DNA of 64,000 bases from Apricaphanius iberus (GCA_028564705.1 JAPXFQ010001666.1:62001-126000), one strand, 5' to 3'; positions 36,961 through 49,060 are shown, counted from the first letter of the stretch. The notes: a model not told the origin generated them from the sequence alone. Program-made: numbers and translations.

Positions 36961-37629
36961 CTAGTAACTTTATTGTGTAACATCATAGTGGAAACCTAAA
37001 GACGTGAGGAGAAAAGCTGGAAACAATGTGTGTTATTTAATACCATATCACAAAGGAACAAAAGATGATATCTCTTTTTATTTAGTGTATGCAAATAACT
37101 GTTGTAGTTTACCCAATCATGGGTAAACTTGAACAATTCCTTCAAGATGGCTGATCTAATGGTGCATTCAGACCGCAGGTTTGTCAGTGTCAGCAACGTC
37201 AAAATAACATGTTAAGTCTACGGTGGAGGCCGTTGGAGAAGGGTCGTGGTCTCTGCAGTGCTTTGTGAGCTTTGGCTCCATCAACTTTTCAAGCTTTTCC
37301 TGGGGGAAATGCATCTGAAGGTGCACATTAATGTCTATTTAAATAGTTCTTAACTAACTATATCATAATAATATGCACTAATAGTCGTAGTAGAAAACTG
37401 TCTGTCACAGTGTGACTTCCTCCCTGTTTGCGTCACTCATCATCTCCCTGTGTTTGTCGTTAATAGTCGTCAATCACATCATTAAAATCACGTCTTCATC
37501 CTACTCCTTTTTGTCTGCACTTGAGTCTGAGCAACAAAGCCTGACACTGTCTTGGTGCTACCACAGAGGCTTCATGCAGAGTAGTGTACTTTAAAGCAGA
37601 ATACTATGGACCAACTCTGCCATAATCGA
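36961..37629. other. Unclassified spacer
   Basis: No coding region, element end or tandem repeat recognised. A short GC-richer part is at 37200-37260. Confidence 0.4.
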
Positions 37630-38480
37630 CAATAAATAAATAAATAAATAAGTGAGGAAATACATTTGTAAATACGTCAATAAATATAAAAAATACATCG
37701 ATTTGGGAATAAATAAATAAGGGAATAAATAAATAAGTGAGGAAATACATTTGTAAATGTATAAATAAATAGAGATAATTAAATATGAAAATAAACAAAT
37801 AAATCAGTTTGAAAATGTATTTGTAAATTAAGACATAAGAACTAAAGAAATCAATATAGTAATGAATAAATAAATGGTTCAATACAATATTAATCATGAA
37901 TAAATAACAAAATAAATATATGTAGGAATACATGAAAGAACTAGTAACATGTTTCCACATTTATTTATTTAACATTTTATTTTCATGTGTATTTTTTATT
38001 TACACATTTAATTATTTATTTATTCACATATTTATTTATTTACACATTTATTTATTTATTTGTATATTTATTTATTTATTGCTATGTTTATTTCCACATT
38101 CATTTAATTATTTATTTATTTACACATTTTTTAATAATACATGTTCACATTTATTTATTGAAATGTTTATTTACACATTGATTCACTCATTCCAACTTGT
38201 ATTTATTTATTTGCACATTTATTCATTTATTTATTTACAGATCTACTAAATTATTTAATTTCATATTTATTTTATTGATGTCTTCATGTATTTATTATCT
38301 GTCTTCACATGTGTTTATTTATCTATCTCCCAATTTATTTACTTATTTCCACATTTATTTATTTATTTATTTATTTACACATTTATTTATGTATTTATTT
38401 TCATATTTATTTCGTCATTCATTTATTTATTTATACATTTCTAGATCACATTTATTTACACATTTCTGGATCGCATTTAT
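37630..38480. repeat. Strand-switching AAATA / TATTT array
   Basis: 37630-37960 is built from AAATA-type units on plus (for example GAATAAATAAATAAGTGAGG), including a repeated 30-bp block at about 37644 and 37732. From about 37960 to 38480 the polarity reverses to TTTATTTATTTACACATTTA-type units. The two halves are imperfect reverse complements, so the region could fold as a very long AT hairpin. Apparent membrane-like frames on both strands are translations of the repeat. Confidence 0.9.
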
Positions 38481-38489
38481 TTACAGAAG

Positions 38490-39519
38490 TGTATTCTAAT
38501 TGGTCAGCTTCAAGTCTCTGTAGTTACACTGATGTGGCTGAAGACAGAGGAGTTTTTAGCATCAGCTAGCTCCTACCCGGCTGCTGGAATCTCGCTGGCA
38601 GAATAATGCTGGTTTATCACCAGTTCTGTCCTTGACATGGAGGGCTCCTGCCAGCAATAGACAAAAACGAAGGTGCCTTAGAAGGTGAGGTGCTGGGGTG
38701 CAAAGGTTAACAATTGAGGGCTAACCTGGTTATGGGTTATAGCTAAGCTAGCGGGAAGCCCCCAAATAGCACCTCGCAACCTAGCACTTGCATCTTGTCT
38801 TAAGTTTTTGACAACAGTTCACAAGCACCTGTCCATATCTCATGTTGAATTCCCTACTCAGGACAGCGGTCAAGGGAGCCAATACATGGAAATAGGCAAC
38901 CTCACACTAGCTATCAAACACTCATATCGGGAAATCTTATATGCACCAGCATGCTCACAAACACACACACACATTGGTGTGGGGACATCGGTGTTTACAG
39001 ATACATTCTTGGGCTAAGGTTTTCATCAACAGATAATTGGTGCCAAAGGCTTTTCAGAGACATTGTTGTTGTATTCATATACCCATATTTGTTTTTGTGG
39101 ATGTGTAGTTCTTAGTTCATATTATTTGATTTGTTTTATGTTGCTCTGTTTTATTGGTTGTGTATTCTTCATCTTCTTTCTCTCTTCTCTCTTGTTTTTT
39201 CATCTCTGTGTCTATAACCTCAAGAAATTAAACCCACAGCAATCACTAAATAAATAAAATAAATACATTTAAAAAAGAATCAGTGGCACAACTTGAAAAT
39301 TGATATTCAGTTTTATTGAAAAACTGTTTGCTGTTTATAGTCATTAGACCTAATGCGTTGGGTAAAATATTAGAGACACTAGAAAATTACTGTAGAATTT
39401 AATTGGTTAAATACCAATAAAAATTTGGAAGGACTAATTTAGTTTTCACAAGCTTTAAATGTTCAGACATCTTTAATTTCACTAATATGAGTGTCATTTG
39501 GCTATGACGATACCTCTCA
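38490..39519. other. Unclassified stretch
   Basis: 38500-38700 is moderately GC-rich and unique. 38940-38975 has a short (CA)n. 39060-39260 is T-rich. No coding or mobile-element identity recognised. Confidence 0.4.
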
Positions 39520-39527
39520 TATTTAAA

Positions 39528-39957
39528 CAGTGATGCCGGTAACGCGTTACTTAGTTGCGCGTTACTGCTAACATGACCACTTTTTCAGTAACGACTAATC
39601 TAACGCGCTACTATTTCCATACAGGTAATCAGATTAAAATTACTTGTTCAAACGACTGTGCGTTAATATTTTTGTAATTGTCTTGAGCAAAAACATATAT
39701 CTAGTACATGGCGGCAAAAACATTTAAAAAAACAAGCAATAATAGCCGTAAATATGGTCCTACCTTCAACAACAGTGCTGCTGAAACAGCTGATAATCTC
39801 GGTCACCATGTTTGTCTTGGCCTGAGTCTGAGTTCTGTACTCTCTAGGCCTACTCTGCCCCTAGTGGAACTCTCCGTTAGTACGTGCAGTGAGAGAGCAA
39901 GTACGTCCCCAAAACACAGCTTATTCCTTCATAGTTGGTGGTGTCAACGTGAAGTTA

Positions 39958-40006
<49 letters not shown>

Positions 40007-40193
40007 ATTGTGTTTATGTTGAGGCAGTGGGGAGTGTTATTGGGAGCTGCTGAAGTAACTAATAATGTCACTTGTAATCTATCTTAGCTACTTTTAAAAT
40101 AAAGTAATAAGTAAAGTAACTAAGTTACTTTTGGAAGGAGTAATCAGTAGCCAGTAATCTTATCACTTTTTCAAAGTAAATGTGGCAAAACTG
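39528..40193. mobile_element. hAT-like non-autonomous element with perfect 8-bp target duplication
   Basis: Starts CAGTGATGCCGGTAACGCGT and ends TAAATGTGGCAAAACTG. It is flanked on both sides by the same 8 bp TATTTAAA (39520-39527 and 40194-40201). Subterminal GTAACGCGTTAC / AAGTTACTTTT-type words occur near both ends. It is 666 bp with no transposase. A (TA)n run (39962-40002) lies inside. An 8-bp duplication is the hAT hallmark. A truncated sister is at 3919-4300. Confidence 0.85.
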
Positions 40194-40539
40194 TATTTAA
40201 AACATTAGAAATATTTGAATATATATTAAATGTCTTGCCATACCTCAGGGGACCATGTTTTTAAAAAAAATCTGAGCGTTTAAAATCTGTTAAAACCCTG
40301 TTTTTGCATTATTTAGAGTTATAAAAACAGTAATCCAGATGGAGATGCCAGTTATAAATTGTTCTGTTGAGCTTTTTGGAGAAACGTCTCATGTTTCGGG
40401 ATGAAAAAAAAACCCAAACTTTTTTTATTACCTGTTTATCTTCTGTACTTCTGTCAGTGTTTACAAAAGCGATGAATTATTCGGCGCATAGCATTTGTCC
40501 TTTAAGAGGATGCTGATATTCTTAGGAAAAAGTGTTACG

Positions 40540-41756
40540 AGAGCAGTCAGGGAAAGTTGATTCCCATAAACAGGCTAAGTTGAGACATCTGTAGCGAGAG
40601 GCACTTGAATCGGCAGCGTCTGTTCTGTGCATTCCTGCTGCACATCACAGCCTGTTTATCTGTTTTATTGTTTATTCTCGGGCAAGTGGTGGTGGTGGGG
40701 GATGTTGTGTTTTCTTGCGGTGTTATTATTATTATCATCAGGGGTGAGTTTGGGTGCTGCGCGGGTAAGATGGGGGTGTCAGTACCCATCAGGCCTCTGT
40801 GAGTTTCCCTGAGGGCGGCACCACAGACTGCGCCTTCCAGAGAAAAGCGTCGCATCCAGTTAGCTGACACCCAGCGCGCTAAACAGGTTAAACTGCCGTG
40901 CCTGGCAAAGCCAATTGTATTGATAGCCGTTTGAAGACGGTTTTCTCTCCTTCCTTGCATCACGCTTCACACGCTTTATTCGGGTTGCCACTCCAGACTA
41001 ACTTCAAACCTGGGAGAGAGTGTGTGTAGGGGTGTGTGTGTGTGTGTGTGAGTGTGTGAGAGAGTGTGCTTGCAGCCCCCACCGCCATTAGTGTTGTTTG
41101 TTTGCGCTGGCTCCTTTCTATAAACCGGGCTTCTGATCTTCCAGCCAACATGCCTCCAAATTCCTCCGCTGTTCCCGTCTCCATGTAAATAAATCCGTGT
41201 CAGCTCGCCTGATGATGAAACGAGCGCAACATTCCGGAGCATGCTGGGAAGAAAAAAATAAAACTGCACAAGTTCTTTCTGCGATTAAAGCCGGTCTGAA
41301 GTGTGAGATCTCTGGCTGCAGGGAGCATTAGAGGAGAAGGTTTATGGGTCTCCTTCTGATTTCCAGGACGATTCATGCATTTGTTTTACGGCTCTCCGCT
41401 GTCTTCCCTTATCGCCTGGCTTCGGTCTGGAGTTATGGCTCTGTCGGCCAGCTGTCGGGGTCCTCCGAGGCAAATGGAGTGTCAAGAAGTGGTCAGTCAG
41501 GTTGGTTGTCTTCCTCACCGCCACCGGGTCTCGCTTGTCCAATTAGGGGCTCTTTGCCCCCCCCCCCCCCCCCCCCCCCTTTAAGGCTCCAACTTGTCCG
41601 CTCTTGACTGATCCTCTGACTTCCTCTGGCCCTTGAGATGAGCACACCTGACACCCTGAATGAGTCCAGGTCCGCATGAGGAGTGAGTGTGTCTGAGACG
41701 AGCGCAAACACAGAAATAATCCTCTTTGTTTTCACTCACAGTGACTTGTAAACGTG
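40540..41756. other. Candidate regulatory island with (TG)n and C23
   Basis: GC-rich unique interval. Blocks include CACAGCCTGTTTATCTGTTT (40645), CCTTCCAGAGAAAAGCGTCG (40832), a (GT)n stretch at 41030-41050 and GGAGCATGCTGGGAAG (41236). No protein similarity in the frames, including the 138-aa minus-strand one at 40547-40963. Proposed as non-coding regulatory sequence. Confidence 0.35.
41557..41579. repeat. C23 homopolymer
   Basis: Twenty-three uninterrupted C on plus (G run on minus), inside an otherwise unique island. It produces proline-only or glycine-only stretches in shadow frames on both strands. Confidence 0.95.
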
Positions 41757-42250
41757 GTCAACATGTTTTTCACGCTACAGCCACAAACGTCTAGTCTTTT
41801 ATTGGAGTTTTTGTGTGAAACACCAGGAAAGGATCAATGGTTTCTAAGTCTTAAAAGTGTGGTCCTGATACCCAAAAATAAAACCTAGATAAGAAAGCAA
41901 AAAGCTAGAGCATTATTCAGAGAACTAGCCCATGGTAACTCTGGAGGAGCTGCAGCTCAGGTGGGGAAAAAAGCTGCATTGCATCTTGTGATATGTGTGG
42001 GAAAAGTTTCAAAAACTGAACACACCATCTCTCTGGATGAAACACGGTGTTAGCAGCATCATGCTGTGGGAATAACTTTCTGTGGCAGAGAAGATGAGAA
42101 GATGGGTCTCACTTTCAGTAGGATGGCAGACCTAAACAAACTAGAACAACAGTGGTATGGTTTAGTTGAAAGCATATGAATTTGTCAGAATGGCCTAGTC
42201 AAAGTCCAAGCCTAAATTCAGTTAATGATCTGTGGCAACAAGCAGGGTAA
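41757..42250 (+). mobile_element. Tc1-like transposon remnant, family B, coding strand plus
   Basis: Order matches a Tc1 element. A terminal-region stretch (ACGCTACAGCCACAAACGTC, near 41774) comes first. GAGCATTATTCAGAGAACTA and CCATGGTAACTCTGGAGGAGC (N-terminal DNA-binding end) follow. AAACACGGTGTTAGCAGCATCATGCTGTGG-like text near 42040 is the HGGGSIMLWG block. AGAATGGCCTAGTCAAAGTCC near 42188 is the EWPSQSPDLNP block. Internal deletions and stops are numerous. Confidence 0.8.
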
Positions 42251-44279
42251 GCACAGGGTCTTGGAAAGTATTTAAAACTGATATGTAGATTTAAGGAAAA
42301 TTAAGACTCTTCAAAAGTATAAAAAGGTCTAAAATTGATTTCAGAAAGTCTTGAACTTGGTCAGTATTAATATGTTAAGAAGTATGAAAGGATGTATCAG
42401 AAATATTTGTACATAAAGTAATAAAATGTAGATTTTTTTTATTCTTTATGCCGGCTGTTTGCTCCTGTTTCTGTACCACGTGACTTTAGGTGCTAACGCT
42501 ACTCCCAAGCCAACATCACATATCTGGCTAATTGTTGAATTGCAGAGAAGCGACGCTGAGCTACAATTAATTGTGTAAATTTGCTGATTCTTGCCTAGAA
42601 GTTAAGGGATTTAATCAGAGGTTGAATCTTGCGACAAAAAACAATATGGAGGCTTACTGCGTGTTCTGTAAAAAGATCAGTGTTGCCTCAGGGAGCATCA
42701 ATGCAATTAAAGCAAGCGATAAAGTCTTGTTTTGTGGCGAGGTGGTTTCAAGAAAACCTATAGTCTCCTTCGTTGGGGAAAGTTTTCCTGTAGTTAGGAT
42801 GTCTGTCTAATTCCCAAAAAATATAAACTGACAGAAAACAAATAATTAAAATCTGAATTTTCCTTGTTATTTGCTGCCTAAAAATCTGTCAGCCCTTTTA
42901 TCTCGTGGATCAAAGCTAGACACAACTAAGGGCTTGTTGCCGTGTAAACTGTGCCTCAAGATAAGTATGTTGCACACAATACAAATAACCGATGATTGCA
43001 GTATTCTTTCCTGGACTGTGCTGCTCAGTTTGGCTTTTCTTACTGTGAATGCAGTGACTCTGATAGTTTGTTAGTGACTCATCGTTAATATAATTGTAAT
43101 AATTATTATGTGTTGTCTCTTTTTTACCTTCAGGATCTCTCCAAAGCCTTCTATAGACAAACTGATTATGGGATGTTCCATTTGTATTGCTCTGCCTGGT
43201 GGAGTTTGTGTTTGCCAACATATTTCTTATGAAAACAACAAATGCAAGCACAAAATTTCATTACATATTTGTATTAATAGATCTGAGTATTGCTAAAGAT
43301 TCAATGTGTTTTGATTGTTTTTAATTTTGGTGTGATCTCTAAGCTCAATTTATGGTAGTTTGTCTTGTAGGAGGAGCTTCCACTATAAAGTCTGTGGTTG
43401 AAGCCAGGGGGTGGAGCCAAACCCAAATATGTTTTTTGGAAATACATGAGTGGATAAATGGCTGTGGAAAGCGTCTTAGCCCTACCCCAAAAGCTAACAT
43501 CCACAGCCTTAATATCTCCGCACTCGTGGGTTTAGCCAATCAGGGGCAAGGAAAATCAATCCTGCTCCTGGATTGGCTGTTTTGCAAATGCTAGCCTATA
43601 GCGAGTCTAGTAGCATTATATATATATTTAGGCATCTCAGCTTCCCAAACTGTATTTTCTTTCTAAGTTCAGATTCATTGTACTGGAGAAAAAAAAGAAA
43701 CCCCAAATAGGCGCAATTTGTGCAAAAAATATATTAATTACGCTTCACAGAAAAATCAGTGAATCCTGAACCGTGAATAGGTGGATGTCGTCTGTATGTG
43801 TAGCTGGGTTCAAGGAAACTTCCAGATTACTTAAGTTTCTAAGCAAAGACTAATTTTAGGCCTGGACCTGTTATCTTTTCAGACTGTTCACTAACGATGC
43901 CTGTAGGAGTTTCCCTCTAAAGATATTCTCCTTGTAAAAATGTGATGTTCAGGGATAGTTCTGCGTCGAAAGCTAATGGAAGGATTTCATTGTTTGTCTA
44001 TGAAAAACACAGAATTTGTTGACAAAGTCTGACTGCAATTTTAATTTCATGGAGCCTTTAAAAACTTGTTTTTTAATAGTTTTATTCATTTTGGTGCTCG
44101 CACAGAAATGTTATCACTCAAGAGTTTATTGGATGACTTTCCTCTATCAGTTACATGTAATTGTGTTTGTATTGTTGCAGCTGGCTGCACTTTGATAATG
44201 ACAATAATTCAGCAAACTCTTTCACATGTAAATCTAACTGAAGCTTTACCCATATTCCTTTTCACCATCGCCTGAATCG
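42250..44279. other. Transposon-derived mosaic with BED-finger-like remnant
   Basis: The plus frame 42571-42810 contains YCVFCKKISVASGSINAIKA, resembling the C-x2-C and S-x-A-x-G part of BED-type zinc fingers used by hAT transposases, with the His ligands missing. 43330-43620 carries GCCAATCAGGGGCAAGGAAA and TGGATTGGCTG motifs that look like a separate old repeat. 42250-42420 has repeated GTATTTAAAA/AGTCTTGAA words. The rest (43640-44280) is AT-rich and unclassified. No intact gene. Confidence 0.35.
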
Positions 44280-44975
44280 ATTGTTGTGTTTCTGTTCGAT
44301 CCCCTGTAGGCTACAAGAAAAAACATCAATCGTTCCTTATTCTCCCAGAAACCAGCATCGCTCCTTCTGCTTCTTCAACCTTACCATAATTTATCCCAAG
44401 CTGAGACGTGAATGCTCAACGTAATGAAATGCTAAAAGGAGAATTCATTGTTTACTTATTGTTCTGATGAATGCGACTGCGTGTCGACATTGTAAATTCA
44501 GTTCTGAAAGCGTTTTTTATTTAATATCCCTTTCCTGAATACAAATGCTGTGAGAAATAAATCCGTCGCTCTAACAGTGAGTTCTTTTTGTTTCATTATT
44601 TCGCAACAATTATGACTCTCATAATCAAAGCAATTTCAGATCCTGACTGAATTAATAACTCGCCCATCCTCTCCCTCACACAATCCAAGAAGAGAGGAAA
44701 AGAGGAAGGATTGATTTAAAAATCTGTGGTCCTGCTCTGCTCTCTGGCCTCTGTGAGGAGACCGAGTGTGAGAGAGCTGCCAGACATCAGACGGGAGCAG
44801 CTTTAAAAATACATGTATACCACTCCTCATCACTTATTGATGACCTCTCCTCCCTTTATGTTTATGAGGTGAGAGGCCTCCCCGTGGCCTCGATCGGTGA
44901 CCCCGAGGATCTGCCGAGGTGTCCGAGAAGCTGCCTGCTCTTTCTAATTGAGACTCCATTGTACAAATACATGGA
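44280..44975. other. Candidate regulatory island
   Basis: Unique sequence with CTGCGTGTCGACATTGTAAA (44478), ATTATTTCGCAACAATTATGA (44597 onward) and GGCCTCGATCGGTGACCCCG (44886). No transposon similarity and no protein-like frame. Candidate conserved non-coding DNA. Confidence 0.4.
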
Positions 44976-44999
44976 CAAGCAGAACACAAGGGTCACTGA

Positions 45000-46814
45000 T
45001 AAATAGTACATTCAACATGTTTTTTAGATAACATTTATGATACTCAGCTGTACTCAAGATGTTCACTCATTCGATATCGCGTTCTCTATATTGGAGACTA
45101 AGTAGTAGATTGCAGTTGCGTTTAAAATTTGAACATAGCCTAAGTAGCCTAAGTTAGTGTTCCTGGATCTTTAGGTCTTTCCAAGTATTCAGTTTGCTCC
45201 TTTACAATTTCATCTATTTTTAAGGCACATGTTTCCATTTTGTCCCAAACTCATTACAATTATTTCCATTAACATGCTAATGTTTTACCCATGCACATAA
45301 CCATTTTTTATCAGGTTATTTTGACTAGAAGTTCACTATTTATTGCGCTAACTCCCGATGGTAGCCATTTTTATTAATTATATCGTTAAGTAGCCACATT
45401 TTCATGCAGCAGACTGTCAATCCTGAGAATAATTTTGAACAGTCTGCTGTCACAGTGGGTATAAAACATTCTCAAGGAATGAACAGAATCCTTTTCGTCC
45501 CACAGTTTCCCTATTCATACCCAAGTAAAAAATGTTTAGTATTTTGACAAAAACTGGTTCAGTCTGTAGCCTATTTTATCAAATGTATGCCAGTACAGCG
45601 GAAGAGGAGAGAACTCAGTTAGGGGTTTATACAAACTTAAAACCACAACAGTTTAGATGCACATGCTAATGTAAGCAAAAGAATCCTAATAATAGCGCTG
45701 ACTGCTGATGTTGGCATTAGCATGCATGGTTTGAACATTCTAATCTATTTGGAATGATAAAGTGTACAAGCTAAAAAAGAACATAAAAAGCGGTTCATTG
45801 AGATGCATGTCAAGAGTTTGAAAGGATGTGTCTCATTAATGTGTGAACGTTAATCATGAGGGCTAATTGCTGTTTTAAAGTTAAATATTTAGCCTCAGAT
45901 TTATTGTAAATGTGTTAGCAATAAACAGATCATGTACAATTACATAAAATTTCAAACAGATACCCCATGTTTTAAGCATTTCATTTTCTAATTTCCTACA
46001 TAGCTGTAATGCTAACCCTAGCTAATGCTAGTGCTAACCTTGTACCACAGCCACTAAAGCAGCCCCACTTCCACCTTTATGATTGGCTTGAACAAATATT
46101 ACTAATAATTAATGAACAGAACAAGATGTCAAAAACAAGTTAACTCTTTACAATATGGCTGCTGGTTATTTTGCCCTAGGCAATTTCGCACTTTTCTAGC
46201 TTTGGTCGTTTTTTATATTTGAGTGTTTTTCAGTCAGCTGCAGGAGACTTTGACAAGGGTACCTTCCTGCAGTTAGTTAAACACTGCTATTTCCTAAGTT
46301 GTAATGTTAACTTTTTATGGATATAACTGCTAAATATAGAAATAAATAGATGGATCACATTAGGTTCTGGCACTTGAATATTACGATTAGGAAAATAGTA
46401 AAGTTAGGTTTATGTAATATGCTCCTCGAATGTGTAGGGTTAAGTAATGATTCTCAAATGTTAGGATTACTAATAAATTAGCTAGGCTAACCAAACAGAG
46501 ATGAGAAAGGCGGGACCTAATGGGTACAATTTGGTATGGACTTCTCTTCTTCTTTTTGTTTGACTGCACCTGGGACTTCCGACGTGAATTGGATATATGG
46601 CGCCCCCCTTGTCAGCCATTGTAACTGCAGTTGGGTCCCTCTCCACTTTGAACCAAACATGCAGCAAATCTTGAACAATTTCACATTTTTTTCTACATTC
46701 CACTCATAGTATCCATTAAGTAAATATTATTTGGCTAATAAATAACTACTTTCATCACTGCAGTCATATTTTATACAAGTTAACTAATTTAAACTACGAA
46801 AAAAGCTCAAATAA
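45000..46814. other. Unclassified AT-rich stretch, probably old transposon-derived
   Basis: Contains repeated GCTAATGCTAG/ATGCTAATG-type words (about 45275, 45665, 45715, 46010-46040) often seen in teleost DNA transposons, but no terminal repeats could be paired. A segment at 46500-46640 with GGATATATGGCGCCCCCCTT is GC-richer. No coding region recognised. Confidence 0.35.
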
Positions 46815-47510
46815 AAATAAATAGAGAGTAAGACAACTAGTCCATGCATTTGTTACTTCAAAGCTGGACTACTGTAATTTCTTATTATCAGGAAGTCCAC
46901 AAAATGTAATAAAAAGCATTCAGTTGATCCAAAATGCTGCAACAAGAGTTCTGATGAATATTAAAAAGAGAGATCACAATTCTCCCGTTTTGGCTTCTCT
47001 CCAGTGGCTCCCTGTTAAATCCAGAATACAGTTTAAGATCATCCTCCTGGCGTATAAAGCCCTTAATAATCAAACTCCATCGTACATCAGAGATCTGATT
47101 GTTTCATATGTTCCTAAAAGAGCGTTCATTCTCAGAATGCAGGTATACTGGTAGTTCCTAGGATTTCTAAAAGTAGAATGGGAGGCAGATCTTTTAGTTA
47201 CCAGGCTCCTCTCCTGTGGAACCAGCTCCAAGTTTTAGTTCGTCAGGCAGATACTCTGTCTAATTTTAAGACTGGGCTTAAAACCTTCCTTTGTTTGATA
47301 AAGCTTATAGTTAGAGTGGCCTAGGTTGTCCTGAGCTTTTTTTGTAGTTATGCTGCTATAGGCTTAAACTGTTTGAGGACAGACTGACCACTTTTCTTCA
47401 CTCTTCTACTTTTCTCTTCTAGAGTTTTTCCTCTCCACTGTCGCTACATGCTTGCTCAGTATGAGGGATTGCTGAGGAATTGTTGTGGTTGGAGTCTGCA
47501 TGATCCGGTG
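46815..47510 (+). mobile_element. L2-type LINE: reverse transcriptase C-terminal end and 3' UTR
   Basis: Plus-strand frame through 47154 encodes the well-known C-terminal end of L2/CR1-clade reverse transcriptase: TSKLDYCNFLLSGSP, then IQLIQNAATRVL, then PVLASLQWLPVKSRIQFKI and LLAYKALNNQTPSYIRDL. The frame breaks at 47154. Downstream text (GGAGGCAGATCTTTTAGTTA, CTCCTCTCCTGTGGAACCAG, TTATGCTGCTATAGGCTTAA, GTTTTTCCTCTCCACTGTCG) is the usual end of the ORF and 3' UTR. The 5' part is absent. It is a dead copy, the longest LINE piece in the window. Confidence 0.9.
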
Positions 47511-47714
47511 GTTCAATTAAACAAAGTTTTATCTTACTTTTACGTAAAACTATACCTTGTACCAATATTACCATTCTTTTCAGGGAATTTTTATGTAGTT
47601 TTCAATTCAGTTATAGTGCCAATTAATAACAGATGTCATCTCGATTAACTTTGCAAGAAAAGTCATTTCAATTAATTTGTACATACATTCCAATCCATTC
47701 AAAAGTTTCTGTTT

Positions 47715-48390
47715 AAAGGTTCTATATCTTGCAAAATCAACTTTTTGGAGCTTTCAACCACATTGTAATGCTATTTTCTCATAAAAAAGCCCACCAGAGA
47801 GTTTTTTGGCTTAATTCACTCATGTCTGACTGATCCTCCTGAATCCTGCACTGTGAGCAGCTGCACCGCCCTCTCCTGGAAAACGACTGACTCATAGTAT
47901 GGTGAAATGTTTCATGCAAAGCTGTCAAACTAGGAAGTGCCCAAAGTGTGTGCGACACCCCTGCCGATTAAACACACACGCCTCCTTTCTCACAGGTGTG
48001 AGCTGGGAGAGTCCGAAGCAGCTCGTACAACCGTTTTGATAGAATTTTACTTTCAAAAATGTCTCCCCGAAAATGCCCGTTTAGCTGCGGGAATTACAGT
48101 GCTTTATTCAACTTTCCTAAAGAACAGCCAAATCGCTGGAATTTCTCTCTGGAATCCCGTACTTAAGCAATGTCTGTTCATCAAACCTTGGCTGGAACCA
48201 AAGCGGACTGTCGGAGAGATAAACTCATGTAGCCAGATCAATTCCAACGAAAAAGACTCAGTAAGTAAACGCTTGCTACATGTTAATTATAATGTGTGTT
48301 AGCCATTTATGAAGCTGCTTATGTGAACTTATGACAACATTGTGAGGTTACTTTATTGATGTGTTGCATCTCAGAATAATTCTTCATTTT
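47715..48390 (+). mobile_element. THAP-like zinc-finger element, copy 1
   Basis: Begins TTTAAAGGTTCTATATCTTG. An ATG at 48059 opens MSPRKCPFSCGNYSALFNFP followed by KEQPNRWNFSLESR and then a stop. The C-x3-C pair, aromatic/leucine core and FPKEQPNRW stretch resemble the N-terminal part of a THAP DNA-binding domain; later Cys/His ligands cannot be shown because of the stop. Homology to copy 2 continues through the GTGTGTTAGCCA block (48293) and a CATCTCAGAAT block (48367 versus 49041). About 110 bp separate the two copies. Both are in the same orientation and independently decayed. Confidence 0.55.
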
Positions 48391-48505
48391 GAAGAAAAGG
48401 ATTTGGATTGTGTGATTAAGTTATCGCAGAAGTGTAATTTGTCACCACCACACTGGCTTTCTAATTTCCTGCCCAACTATGCTAATTTGTTATGCTAATT
48501 ATGTT

Positions 48506-49060
48506 AAAGGGCCTATATCATGCAAAATCAAGCTTTTGGCGTTTTCAACCATATGATAATGCAAATTACATCATAAAAAACCTCACCAGAGTGGTTTTTG
48601 GCTTAGTTCACGCATGTCTGAGTAATCCTCCTGAATTCTGCTATCTGAACAGCTGCCCCCCCCTCTCTTAAAAAACGACTGAGCGTTCAACTAGTGACAT
48701 CACTAGTTGAAAGTTGAGTGCTAGAGGTGTCTGCACCGCCCCTGCGGGCAGAGCAGCTTACCCCTGCTGGAGTTCCAAAGACACCCTTGTCCTTCTCATA
48801 GCTCATGGCTACTTCAGTTTTTGGCATCTTAAAACACTTTTTTGTTGGATTTTTTACTTTCTTTGTGAAAATGGCTGCATGGATTACAGGATTGTATTCT
48901 ACATTCCTAAAGAACAGCAGCTGGATCAAAGAACAGAGAAGTAAGTGGCCACATGCTAATCCTAATGTGTGTTAGCCAATTATAAACCTGTTTATGTAGT
49001 CTTCTAACAGAGTTGTGTGGTTATTTAATTTATCTGTAGCATCTCAGAATGTTCAGTAAA
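48506..49060 (+). mobile_element. THAP-like zinc-finger element, copy 2
   Basis: Begins TTAAAGGGCCTATATCATGC at the end of a TTATGTTAA context and runs parallel to copy 1. The plus-strand frame ending near 48944 contains CENGCMDYRIVFYIPKEQ. This has the same C-x3-C spacing and F-x-x-PKEQ block as copy 1, resembling the start of a THAP zinc finger (C-x2-4-C near the N-terminus, FPKD-like motif). There is a stop soon after. The TTAA-like start and THAP-like protein would fit a Kolobok-type DNA transposon, but that is inference. Confidence 0.5.

Noticed and set aside
37604..38499. Long hydrophobic open frames on both strands that look like membrane proteins
   Set aside because: They are translations of the AAATA/TATTT array (Tyr, Ile, Phe and Leu from TAT, ATT, TTT, TTA), with no codon structure independent of the repeat.
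40547..40963. 138-aa minus-strand frame
   Set aside because: Composition bias and no similarity; overlapped by equally long plus-strand frames.
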